This document shows, one piece after another, positions 28,652 through 40,082 of a stretch of 64,000 bases of DNA. Origin of the DNA: Utricularia gibba (lineage: Eukaryota; Streptophyta; Magnoliopsida; Lamiales; Lentibulariaceae); NCBI GenBank assembly GCA_002189035.1, contig CM007990.1, positions 1,426,001 to 1,490,000 of the forward strand, given 5' to 3'. Numbering within the stretch: position 1 is the stretch's first letter; each line of letters opens with the position of its first letter. Made by a program: the position numbers and the translations under genes. Under the pieces are notes generated by a model. It was not told where the DNA came from. It saw only the letters and a program-made list of their open reading frames with translations, and ran no database searches.

Positions 28652-31550
28652 ATGCCTACTGCTTTGGTTTTCCTCGCAGTTTTCACGGTTTTGGCCGCCG
28701 TTTGCCGATGCCAAAACGGAGATGCGGCGGTGATGCAAGCTTTGAAGAAAAGCATCAATGCTCCGAGTGGGCTTGGCTGGTCCGACTCGGACCCGTGTCA
28801 GTGGAGACATGTGCAGTGCAACGGCGGCCGTGTAACACGGATCCAAATTGGGCATCAGAGTTTGGTCGGATGGCTTCCGGTAAACATGAAAAATCTCGCG
28901 TCTTTGCAAGTGTTTGAAGTACAGGGGAATCAACTCTCTGGCCCGCTGCCGAGTTTCGCCGGAATGGGATCTCTTCAATCTCTGCTTCTAAGCAACAACA
29001 ATTTCTCCTCCATTCCGCTTGATTTCTTCGATGGGCTCACCTCTTTGCAAGAGGTTTACTTGGATTATAACCCCTTCAGCGCTTGGAGTATTCCCGACAG
29101 TGTTTCTGCTGCTTCAACTTTGAAACTATTTTCAGCGAATTCGGCTAATATACATGGGCCTATCCCTGGATTCTTCGGCTCTGATAAATTTCCCAGCTTG
29201 ACGAAATTGCATTTGGCTTTCAATAATCTCGAGGGTGCGCTTCCTTCTACCTTTTCTGGGTCTTCAATACAGTCCTTGTGGCTTAATGGTCAAACCAGTA
29301 GCTCGAGATTGAATGGGTCGTTAGATATTTTGCAGAACATGACTCAGATGACCGAGGCTTGGTTACATGGGAACTCTTTCACTGGGCCTTTACCGGATTT
29401 GACCGCCTTGATTCAGTTGCGGAATTTGAGTGTGAGGGATAACAGTTTGACGGGTCCGGTTCCTGCCTCTCTGATAGGGATGCAATCCCTTTTCATTGTG
29501 AATCTAACGAACAATTTGCTACAAGGGGAAACTCCGAAGTTCAGTGATTCAGTTCAAGTGGATATGGCTCCAAATACCAACAGTTTCTGCTTGCCTAATC
29601 CTGGGGCAGAATGTGATTCACGAGTTAGTTCTTTGCTTAATGTCTTGTCTGAATTTGGATATCCAGCTTCCTTTGCTCAGAGCTGGAAGGGAAATGATCC
29701 TTGTGGTACATGGATAGGAATCACCTGCACCAATGGAAATATCACTGTCATTAACTTCCATGGAATGGGTCTAACTGGGACGATTTCGCCTAGCTTCTCG
29801 CAAATCAAGACTCTGCAAAGGCTGGTGCTGTCCAACAACAACATCACAGGCACAATACCAAATGAGATGGCAAGTCTACCGAGCCTTATTCAGTTGGATG
29901 TGTCAAATAATCAAATTTATGGAAAGGTTCCAACTTTCAGGAATGGTGTGAATGTGAACACTGATGGAAATTTGAATATCAACAAGAATATGGCACCCCC
30001 TGATTCCCATGATGGACATGGAAATGGAGGTTCTTCAGGTGGATCTTCAAGTAGCAGCAAAAAGAAATCATCAACCAGCATTATTGTAGGTCCGGTGGTT
30101 GGTGTCTGCGTTGTTCTTGTTGTTGGGGTGATACTTCTTTTCTGGGCTAAAACCAAAAAAAGGCGCAGTGTGAAGGCTCAGCTCCCCTTCACAACAGTTA
30201 TACATCCTCGTCACTCCAGTTCTGATGATGCAGTCAAGATCACTATTGCTCCTACTTCAAGGATGAATGGTGGATCAAGTGAGATTCACAGTCAGCTTAG
30301 CAATAGCCAAAATGATCTCCATATTGTCGAGGCCGGAAGCATGGTGATTTCGATCCAGCTACTCAGAGACGTGACTAACAATTTCAGCGAAAAGAACGTA
30401 CTGGGGAGTGGCGGATTTGGTACTGTTTACAAAGGTGAATTGCTGGATGGGACGAAGGTTGCAGTTAAGAGAATGGAAGCTGATGTTATAACAGGGAAGG
30501 GCTTGGAAGAGTTCAGGTCTGAAATATCTGTTCTCACCAAAGTTCGACACAGAAATCTGGTCGCCCTTCTGGGCTACTGCTTGGATGGCAACGAGAGACT
30601 TCTTGTCTACGAGTACATGCCCCAGGGGACTCTGAGCAGCTTTTTGTTCAACTGGAGAGAACTGGAGCTGAAGCCTCTGGAATGGATGAAAAGGTTGGCC
30701 ATTGCTCTGGATGTTGCTAGAGGTGTGGAATACCTCCACGGTTTGGCCCAGCAAAGCTTCATTCACAGAGACCTGAAGCCATCAAACATCCTTCTGGGAG
30801 ATGATATGAAAGCGAAAGTCGCTGATTTTGGACTTGTCCGGCTTTCGCCTGATGGTCAAGCTTCCATGGCTACCAAGATGTTGGCTGGAACCTTCGGCTA
30901 TCTTGCCCCTGAATATGCAGGTATGCATTTTCACTAATGAACCACATCATGCTGGTTTTAGATTCTGCGTTATCATCTGTGTAGACAAGATTCATGATTT
31001 CTGTTCATGCATTGCAACAGTTACTGGAAGAGTGAGCACTAAGATTGATGTGTTCAGTTTTGGCGTTATTCTGATGGAAATCATCACCGGAAGGAAAGCT
31101 CTGGATGAGACGAAGGATGAAGAAGCACAGCATCTCGTCCCATGGTTTCGCCGGATGCTCTTAAACAAGGAAACCTTTCAGAAAGCCATCGATCCCACCA
31201 TAGAACTCACTGAAGAAACTCTGTCTAGCGTCAGCAAAGTGGCTGAGCTTGCCGGCCACTGCTGCGCGCGAGAACCATACCAGAGGCCGGACATGGGCCA
31301 CGTCGTGAACGTGCTCTCGTCTCTTGCCGAGCTCTGGAAGCCAATGGAGCCACTGGATCCCGATGACCTCTTCGGATTCGACTACGACATGACGCTGCCG
31401 CAGGCGCTGAAGAAATGGCAGTCGATGGAAGGATACAGTGGCGTCGATGGTTCCTCGTCGTATCTCGGCAGCAGTGACAACACTCAGACAAGCATACCCA
31501 TCCGGCCATTGGGGTTCGCGGATTCCTTAACATCAGCAGACGCCCGGTAA
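28652..31550 (+). CDS. TMK-type leucine-rich-repeat receptor-like kinase
   Basis: Two exons, 28652-30920 and 31021-31550, give 932 aa, matching the TMK1-4 family in length and in the intron inside the kinase domain. The start at 28652 is chosen because it yields a clean signal peptide ([20 protein letters not shown]). The ectodomain has two LRR blocks separated by the Cys-containing island typical of TMKs ([18 protein letters not shown]...WIGITC). After a Gly/Ser-rich stretch comes a transmembrane helix at about residues 475-498. The kinase has [11 protein letters not shown] (near 583), [17 protein letters not shown] (near 703), DFGLVRL and APEYAVTGR. All catalytic residues are present. TMKs act at the plasma membrane in auxin signalling with ABP1-type co-receptors and ROPs. 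The tail ends [12 protein letters not shown]. Confidence 0.95.
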
Positions 31551-33690
31551 GTCGTTTCGAAGAAGAGCGTTTCTGGGTCAAAGGATCCGCCTCCGGCTGC
31601 TCCCCTCGCCGTTCCGGTGACTATGAGACTACGGAGGTTCAAGAGTTACTTTCCAGTGAGCTTCTCCTCTCCTACGTGGCGTTGCAGTTTCATCTGTTTG
31701 TGTAGCAATGCAGTAGTCATGTGTATAAACTATAAACACTCATAAGGTTCAGGTGGAACGCCATGTCCCTTTGCCAATCTCATAAATCTAAATGAGAGAC
31801 TTCTCATTGCTCTGTGTGTTGTCACAATATACTTTGAAGGCTACGCAAAATGAAAATAAAAATGAGAACCAGAATGTGAATAAAGAATTATAATTAAGGG
31901 TTTAATGACGGTATTTTACATTGATTACATATGAGTGTAGTGATGTGTTTAAAAATTATATTATTAGTTTGTTATATAAATAAGTTATACTTGAGATAAA
32001 AATAGGTATACAAAAAGGAAATATATAACAAGATAATTTTATCTTAAACCTTCAACTCACATTATTTTATCTCATATTCTTTATATAAATTATTTAAATT
32101 ATAATTTATTTTACATATCAAATATTATGTTTTTCTTTTTCTGTTTAATTATACATTTTTATGCTTTCTACCAAACACATTATAAGAATCTCTTTGGAAT
32201 ATCACTTAAAAATAATTATTTTATATATTTAAGAAGCATTTTAACTTTTATTTAAATAATAGTATCACAGTTTTTTTTTAAAAAAAAAATTGAAGTACTT
32301 CATTATTCGAATTCTATGTAAATCATAAATAATACTTGTTTTATCCGAGAATCAATTCCATAAATATTTTTATTAAAATTAAAGTTACATCAAATAGACT
32401 CTAAGTATTTTATCTAAAAATGAATAACGTAAAATTATGATTAGTAGATATCTGAAACGGACAATATCATGTAAGAATAATGAGAATCATGACTACAATT
32501 GCTAAAAGATCACTTTGTGCCAACCACACAGGATTTGTTATGGAAGAGTAATTTTGGAGTGGGCGAACCCATGGCGTAGGCGCTGCCCTTAAGAGCTGAC
32601 TTTGAAATTGGTTCATGGAGACCAAACCCTAGTCTACGAAAAGGCGGTCAGGGCAGCTGGATTATTTGCGCCAATAATGAGAAAGGGACCAAGTTGCTTT
32701 TCCAGTTGGATATCAAAACGCCACGTTTATTATTGGGGGGCTACTTGATGACGGAGAGAGGTACAAGTGTACGAAAATAACGAATAATGAATTAAATATA
32801 ATATTTTTAAATTGAAGAATGTCTTTTTAATTATTTTATAAAAATTCTTGAATAGGACTTGGAAAAATGAATGTTAGGTTGGTTTTAAAACATTGCTGTC
32901 GAGTGTCGTTATGTTTGGTTTGGTACCACCAACGAGGACACAATTCATTGGCCCAGGCCCAGGCCCAGGACCACTTCCAGTTGTGTTCCGCGACCAAGTG
33001 GTCTCCATGTGTTGCCAAAACATGGACCACGACAATCTGCATCAAAATTAGAATTCTTTGTCTTTTTTTTTAATGAAATATGCAATCATTGTTATTCTAA
33101 GATGTTGTTTGATATTAGAATATTAGTATATTTAAATATAGTATAATTATATATATATATATATAATGTTTGATATTCAAAAATAGAAATTTAAATATAT
33201 AAATGATATAAATATAATTATATCTGGGATTTCACTTGGAAAAAAAATGTTACATACTAATGGATTTGGGCCCATAAACATGGGGTCCAATGCAAGAAAT
33301 CTTGTAGCACTTACCAATGAGGCCCTATCAATTAGTATTACACACAAGAAATCAATTCTAGACACTAATACAATTAGATCTGCTCTTCATAAGCAAACTC
33401 ATCTATTTGTATATAACAAATAAGTATATGACTGATATAATCATACAAAATTAACATACATATGCTAATTAATCAAAATAACGGTATATATATAAATTTA
33501 TTTATAAGCATTTTATACTATATTATCAATTAATATCGAATTTTTTTTGGGGGGAAGCTCGATGGGGAAAGAAAAAAAACCTGAACATGCGGGTTGGTGA
33601 TGAAAGAAAGAAAGATGTGTTAATGCTTGAAAAGTGGAAACCATTCCTTTCATTTACCGCGCTTTACATTTGCTTCGGTTCTCTTGGCTC
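31551..33690. other. AT-rich spacer, convergent TMK and ALKBH10B 3' flanks
   Basis: No coding signal. A short (AT)n microsatellite lies near 33148-33167. Several A/T-rich fragments resemble decayed MITE ends (TTTGATAT / ATATCAAA type) but no complete element with target duplications was found. Confidence 0.5.
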
Positions 33691-36600
33691 CTACTCGACT
33701 TCTTGGCGCTCCTCGCCGGCCGCAGGGTCCTCTTTCATGGTCTCGTTGGATGCCGCGTCCTGCTTTGGGAGGTTGCTGCCGGTTGGCTCCTCTGACTCTG
33801 CCAATGCGTCTGCATGGAGAGTGTTGGGTGCACCACCTGAATTTGGGTGAGTTGGTGAGCTGTTGCTGGAGCCCTGCGGCGGAAGGAAAACTCCTGTGCC
33901 GGGGAGAATCAGTCTAGGGGAAGGGCTTCGCAATGGGGAAGCAGGCCAAGCAGCAGAAGCAGGTGGAGGAAGAGGATTCACTGCTGGTGAGGGGAATGCC
34001 ACTCCTGCGGCGGCAGCCGGGTGGGGACGAAGATGCCGTTGGGGACAGAAACCTGCGGACGAGCAGCAGGAGTAGGAAGAACACCGGAAGGTGGGCCTTG
34101 ACGACGGCCATGGTTGGCAGGCCGGAGAGGAGGTGGAGACCAGCTTGAGGGGGCGAGGCAACATGAAACCGGTTAGAATCGCTTTTCCTGGGGAGTGGCT
34201 TTATCAGGGTGACAATGATTCTTTGTTTCTGGGTTGAAGGAATGGCATGCCGGGTGAAGTCAGCTGATCTCCCTTCAATTGCAAGCACGGACCTGTTGAC
34301 ACCAGGGGAGAAACTCAGTCTACAAAAGAAGCTCGTAGCTAGCTAGAAATGTGTTCAACAATTATTCAGAGTATAGATGACAGCAGATGTACCCAGGATG
34401 AAGAGAGAGCTTAAGAGCACCACGATAATCTCCAGGATGATATGTTGTCAGTACCTTACCGAAAGACATCTCGCATTCTGTCAAGAAAAGTAAACATACC
34501 GGCCTACCAAACCATTGTGGCCAGTTATTAGGCTGTGAGTGATCACCCTAGTTTATGTGCAAGGGAAAAGGTTAGACTAGGTATGACTTGATGGAAAAAA
34601 AAAAAAGGAAATTGGCGCAATGCACCCGTGTGTAACCTCATTGAAGATATCGATTATGCATGAGTCGGGCTTGATGCCGAGAACTTGCTTTGAAATCAAC
34701 TGCTCAATGGCGGATTGCAGAGACTCGGGTATGGGCTCCATTTTCATAGCTGCACGTTATACAGAAGAGAAATGAGCAACGTGATGTCAAACGAAGGTAG
34801 GGGCATAAATAAAAATTGAGGCAATAATGTGCAGCATGCCTTTTGGTGTCCCAGCTAGAGCATCATCTTCAATCGGTGCATCCGCTGTGGGGATACCAAG
34901 TTGAATAATCTCTCTTCCACGCCCTCTTACTGGCCTTTTTGAGAGGATAAATGCTTGGCCTGCTTTGGTGTAAGAAGAGAAAAAACAAATATAATCGGAC
35001 TGGACAAAATACTGAACTTTGAATGTCAAGTATGCAGTCACCATTAGTCAAAAAAGCATTGATTCTGAAAAATCATACGATTTCCCACAGCATAAATGAA
35101 ATCTGGAAATCACTAGGTGGTCAAATGGGCTAAACACGTCAGATTATACTACACAAACTTCATTATCTTCTTATCGGCTATAGAAATATTCACAGGCAAT
35201 TGATAATTGTATAGAAAAGCGCATCACGTGATTTCATGTGCAGGAAAGAGAAGTGGATATCTTGAAACTAGTCATGCCACAAACATCTGCAACATACTTG
35301 CCTTGCAACTGCCCCTTCCTCCCAGCAGCTCTGAAATCATTCACTAAAGTAATGAGCTTGGAGACTTCTGAACTGTCAAATAAATCTTCATAGAGTTTCA
35401 TTCCTTCAGCTATATTGACCTGCAAACTAAATATTGAGTGCGGTGTGTTCAAAAAGCTGTGAACAAACACACTGTAACGGGTGCTCACAGAAATTCCATC
35501 GTGTATTTCCCAAGAGATGAAGGTTTTTGCTGGATCTAATGCCTTGTGTTTCTCGGTTGCAACTAATGCAGACCCATCCTCAGCGAAGGAACCTGAAGAT
35601 TGGAGATACACTACTCAGGAAAAGGAATTGCAGCACAATCAGTGGCAGATTACAAGTTCTTTGGAGCTACATTTTATAGAGAGCACGATCAAAAAAACCT
35701 GAAAAAGCCTGAATTCAAATGCTTAAGGTATTAATTTCTACAAAAAGAGCTCAGCCCACACCTGCATCCACTAGATTACCATCTTCCTGTGAAGTAGCTT
35801 CTGGCGTGAGTCCTTCCCTTGTAGCAATGGTATTGGCCTCAGATTTTTCATCAGATTCTGTTTTAAATAAATTGAACATTGAAGAGATCAAATTCAAACC
35901 ATGACATTCGCCAACAAAGATGGTATTTCCGGTAATTTATAATTTTGTATGGTACCCTTACTTAATCCAACTGTCTCATATATGGAAACTAAATCAGGAT
36001 TCGTTCACTGCCATTAAGGGTAGGAATGAAAAAGGAAATAAGCATAGCAGAATGGCAGTCTAATGTACACCAAAAGCTAGACACTAAGATTACCACTCTT
36101 AGGCAACAACAACAACCTATGTTCAGGTCCTACAATGTGATGTGACCAATTATGGAATATAAATAGAAACAGAAACTTGCATACACGTTAAGAGTCACGC
36201 AGGTGAAAAATATAATCCCACCTTTTTTCTCATCCTTCCCCTCCAACTTTTCCTTCTCCGTTGTATCCAACTTCTCAATTATACTCCCATTTCGTTTCAA
36301 ATTGCCATTACTATGATCTTTTCCATTCCATCCCCGGCCAAAATTTTGAGCTTCAAAACCACCTCTATAACCCTTCCCTCCTCTTCTGTACTCCTTCCCA
36401 AAACCACCTGTCCTTGCACTCCCCTCAGCCCCGACAGCCCATTGTTGCCTCTTCCAAACCACCTGCTGCATAGAGTAAACCACATCAGCAATGGGAAGTA
36501 CTGTTGCATATGCAAAACCGGATTCCAGTTACATCTCCTCTGCTGTATGGCTGAAATTACACCTTCATACTCCCCAGGATCCCCAACCGCCCTCAAATGG

Positions 36601-36767
36601 TGACAGAGAGCATCGATCATGGCATTCGCAGCAGCAAATTCGCTTCTAAACCACAACAAAAGCGCTTCCTTCTCATCCATCTGATGAACAGGCGGCTGCT
36701 GTTGGTGAGCATACCACTGAACAGGGACTTTTTCCGGAACCATCACAGCCCCTGATTGCATTGCCAT
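33691..36767 (-). CDS. ALKBH10B: RNA N6-methyladenosine demethylase ALKBH10B-like, three apparent frameshifts
   Basis: 2-oxoglutarate/Fe(II) dioxygenase that removes m6A from mRNA; in Arabidopsis it promotes FT-dependent flowering. Exons on the minus strand: 36767-36222, 35857-35762, 35592-35489, 35419-35302, 34959-34840, 34749-34637, 34547-34393, 34292-33691. With three single bases restored they close to about 618 aa. The N-terminal part has [23 protein letters not shown] and [16 protein letters not shown]. The AlkB core starts at [16 protein letters not shown]. The catalytic region has [19 protein letters not shown] (Fe-binding His/Asp area), [16 protein letters not shown] and [15 protein letters not shown] Pro-rich tail includes [12 protein letters not shown]. 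Introns 4 and 5 start with GC. Frame breaks are at 36493-36495, 34149-34153 and 34023-34026. The start ATG is the one giving MAMQSG. Confidence 0.9.
34023..34026 (-). other. ALKBH10B: Single-base frameshift in ALKBH10B last exon (second)
   Basis: After [10 protein letters not shown] the coding-strand CCCC run appears one base short. Restoring it leads into [20 protein letters not shown] and the conserved PGTGVFLPP tail, whose stop is at 33691. Confidence 0.7.
34149..34153 (-). other. ALKBH10B: Single-base frameshift in ALKBH10B last exon (first)
   Basis: After RFHVASPP the coding-strand run CCCCC (expected six) throws the frame. The shifted frame then reads the Pro-rich stretch [20 protein letters not shown], as expected for ALKBH10B tails, whereas the unshifted frame becomes hydrophobic and Leu-rich. 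Confidence 0.7.
34750..34839 (-). other. ALKBH10B: GC-AG intron in ALKBH10B (intron 5)
   Basis: Donor AAAAG|GCATGC and acceptor CGTGCAG|CTATG join as [17 protein letters not shown], in phase. The donor is weaker than the consensus. A GT about 50 bases further on would add about 15 unfamiliar residues, so GC is preferred. Confidence 0.6.
34960..35301 (-). other. ALKBH10B: GC-AG intron in ALKBH10B (intron 4)
   Basis: Donor CAAG|GCAAGTATG matches the strong GC-donor consensus AG|GCAAGT; acceptor AAAGCAG|GCCAAGC. Splicing gives [14 protein letters not shown], which fits the AlkB family. No GT donor keeps this frame. Confidence 0.8.
36493..36495 (-). other. ALKBH10B: Single-base frameshift in ALKBH10B exon 1
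   Basis: Coding strand TTCCCATTG should carry one more C to read [20 protein letters not shown]. As written the frame reads [14 protein letters not shown]. The continuation in the next frame runs cleanly to the exon 1 donor at 36222. Confidence 0.8.
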
Positions 36768-38645
36768 ATCCAACACAACCCAAAATCCGATCTCAACAAC
36801 GCTATGAAATCCGCAACCGCCAAATCTTCGTACAAAAACCACAATCCACAAAATCAGCAAAAACAGCCTTCCATCGAAAAACACAATCAATCAACTCAAC
36901 AAACACAGCATCCAGAAATCATCGTATGATCCACCAAACTGACGCCAGATGGCGAAAGAGATCTACTATCACAAATGTGCCAAAGACGATGAGATATTCA
37001 ATAGCACTATCGCCGGCGGCAGAGCCAGGCAATGACAGCCTCCAGGAGACGACTTTCAGATCTGAGAGTGACGTTCGGGGAACGCAAATCGGAAAATCCA
37101 AGTGCCTGCCTCCCTGCCTGCGCGTGTGTGTGTGAGTCTGTGCGTGTAGTGTACGAGAGAACACACTCTCGCAAGATCTGAGAGAAAAATGGCTTGTGAA
37201 TCACGCGTGCGTATTTCTAACAACGCTTCCTCCTCTCATTATTCCGTTTTTTTATTATTTTTATTTCAGCTCTTGCCTCTTGGGATGCGCATCGATCAAC
37301 ACCCCCTGGCCCTTCGCCTATATTTTAATCAGAAAATATAAATTAAATAAACAAATAAAATGTTCCAAAAATAAATAAAAAGTACGGTTTTCAATGCTAA
37401 AATCACCTAACAGAAAGCAAACCCAGTCAACAGTCTTGGAGAGGGAAGGTGAGATTAGGAGGCGAATCTATGGTCTGACTTCCAAAACATGCATTCAATA
37501 TTTTATTCCCATTTTCGAATATTAATTTAAAGAGTGATTTTTATATTTATTTATTAAAATATTTTCTAATGTGATTTATCGAAATTCTATTAAAAATCGG
37601 ATCCAGTTAGCGTGGTCGGGATGGATATTCGACTCAAAAAGAATTTGGATAATTGAGAATATTATAGATAAAAAGCGCTATATTCTTACCCCAAAAAGAC
37701 ATAATATAATATTCATATTTATCTAATTACATGTAAATATAATAAAAAATCATTTAGCTCATTGGCGAAAATAAACGATTTTTTCGTAACATTAAAATCC
37801 GATTGGTGGTATAAATTTGTAGTCTGAGAAAGTGGGACCCACAGATACCCCAAGCTATTTTATAGATTCATTATACATTCTTTAATACATATACCATATA
37901 CATTATCATGATACAAATTTCTCTGAATTAAAGGTATACAAATAAGAAAGAGTGTTGGTGTAGATAATTTTATATATTATAAAAAGTAAAAAATTTTCTC
38001 ATAATAATTTATTCTCAATTATCAAACATGTTATTATTATCTCATATATTAGGATATCTCATCTTACTCTTATTACCAAACACAACAGTGTATATTTGTG
38101 GATTGGGTAAATGTGGGCATCCCATTTACAATGTGATAAAATTAACAACCTCTGTTAAAACATTTTACATTAGTGTGTGAGAGAAAATGGAAACGTGATC
38201 ATATTTGTTAATGACCCGTCAAGTAAATTAGAATGTATATTAGAAATGTGACCATCCAATTTTACTATGTTAGAAAATTGATTATTTGCAATTAAAAAAA
38301 ACTTAATTTAGTGTATGAAAGAGAATGATAGAATGATCATATTTGTAAATGATCCCTCAATCTCATGGTTAGGAACAAATTGGATGGTTTGGATGAAAAT
38401 ATAATTTAAAAGTAAATTTATCGTATTTTAAATTTTTTTATTCTTTTTTTTTTTGCGATTAAAAATGAGGAGTAGCTACATTGTTTACCACTTGTACGTT
38501 ACCAAACATTATAGGTACTAAAAGGTACACTGTTGAATGTTGTATTTAAAAAATATTAATATTCGATCATTAAAATGACTAATATCATCCAAAGAGGAAA
38601 GAAAAGCACCTACAGAAGTTCAGCTTTCATGATGACTAAGTGACC
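36768..38645. other. ALKBH10B promoter and AT-rich spacer
   Basis: The first 400 bases are probably ALKBH10B leader and promoter, with a (GT)n-like tract near 37122-37146. A diverged tandem pair of about 130 bp lies at roughly 38120-38360 (both copies contain GATCATATTTGT). There is no coding signal. Confidence 0.5.
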
Positions 38646-40082
38646 TCACAAAGAGGATGATGCCTCAGGGACAGGGCGGTGGCGTCGCTTCCCTCGGCGG
38701 CGCCCGCCGAACGTCACCGGATCGAAGCTGCGGAGCTGCTGCGCCTCGTGAACATCGATAGTACACTCGGGCATCGGAATCTCGTATCGAGCACGATCGT
38801 AGCAATACGAATACTGCAAGTAATTCCTCCTGAAACTCGCCATTTTCCTTCTTTGCTCCTGGGTGATCCCCCCGCCTGAAACCAGGTTGAAGTCCGCCAT
38901 TTCGGAGCACTTCGAGGGCTCGAAGGGGTCGATGGCGCATCCCTGGAGGATGAAGTTGGAGAATTCGGAAACGAAGGGGGCGTATTTGTAATCCACATGA
39001 TCCTTTCCTCCATTGGTTGCCCAATCTGATCCATCCCAAATCGTTGCGTAGACAGAAACTGGCTTGGAAGGGAAGTCCCCACCCATGGAGCTCGTCCTTT
39101 TAATCTCCCGTATGGGGACATTATCCACGAAGAAGCTGCAAAAACATATGAAAGTTCAGAGCAAGTGGCGGTTCCTGTTGTAATGACAATGCACTCGGCT
39201 AGTTCTTCCAGGAGTAAATGAACATATGCAGTTATTACTGGCACAAAATAAATGTCACCTTCTGCGTTTCTACTGATCAGTACGGTACAGAAACAAGATC
39301 AGACTTATGAAGGGGGAAAAGGACTACTCTTGCGGCTAAGTTTTTCACTATCTCTATCCGGAGTGTAGAAACTGAAATCATGTAAAGTTACTACTCACAC
39401 AATGAGAGTTTCTGTCCAGAGGATGCTGTACTGGTGAAAATCCTCAGTGGGATCAAACCAAAGCCCGTATCTTTCTTCTCTACCGAAACTTGTGCTCCCG
39501 TTTCCATAAACATTGGTCTGTATTCTCCACTCCCTTCCTCTAATATTTCCCAAAAACTCGAAGTCTAATTCATCATGATTCTTCTCGAACATATCCGCAT
39601 TCGACATCTGCAACAACAAGTTGGATTCAACAATAAAGGGCTGCATCAATATAAAGAGTTTAATGAAAAAGTTACTCACGTAGAAAGCCACAACTACACC
39701 AGCTGTGTAATCCCCTGGAAGTTTAATGGAAGCACTGAAATACCCATGAAGGTAAAGGTCTTGTGAAACGAATCCAGACCCTGCACCAGTTACATAAAAA
39801 AGAGAATCTTTGCAGGTGAATAGTGGCCTTTGCTTAAAGCTAAACATTTTTGCATTAACAGTAATACACGAAAGTCGAGGAATCGGGAACAACGGAAACA
39901 CCTGTTCTTTCGTCCAACGAAATATGAACGGATTTCTCATCTCTCAGCACAATGAGATTGTTTTCCCCAAAGAGATGGGTGTAGCCTTCGTCGAAAGAAA
40001 GAACTGGGAAGTTTCCAGAAAACCCATTCGCTAAACACACAAGAAAAACTCCAGAAAGAAGAATAGAAACGAAGGTATTCAT
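38646..40082 (-). CDS. Xyloglucan endotransglucosylase/hydrolase, XTH27-30 (group III-B) type
   Basis: Four exons, 40082-39902, 39780-39680, 39607-39399 and 39135-38646, give 326 aa. An N-terminal signal peptide (NTFVSILLSGVFLVCLANGFS) directs it to the cell wall. The GH16 catalytic motif is HDELDFEFLGN with nucleophile Glu107 and acid/base Glu111. It is followed by the glycosylation-type site NGST, PTEDFHQYSILWTE, FFVDNVPIRE and the XET C-terminal domain with YSYCYDRARY and a Cys-rich end. Wording such as LYLHGYFSASIKLPGDYTAGVVVAFYMSN and FGGRRRGKRRHRP places it near XTH27/28/30. It cuts and rejoins xyloglucan chains during wall remodelling; group III members may lean to hydrolysis in some cases. 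The start is the first ATG; TATATATA lies about 190 bp upstream. Confidence 0.94.

Noticed and set aside
36297-36890. 197-codon minus-strand frame read as one protein
   Set aside because: Only its middle part is real (ALKBH10B start). The N-terminal hydrophobic stretch is leader sequence, and the C-terminal part is out of frame after the frameshift at 36493-36495.
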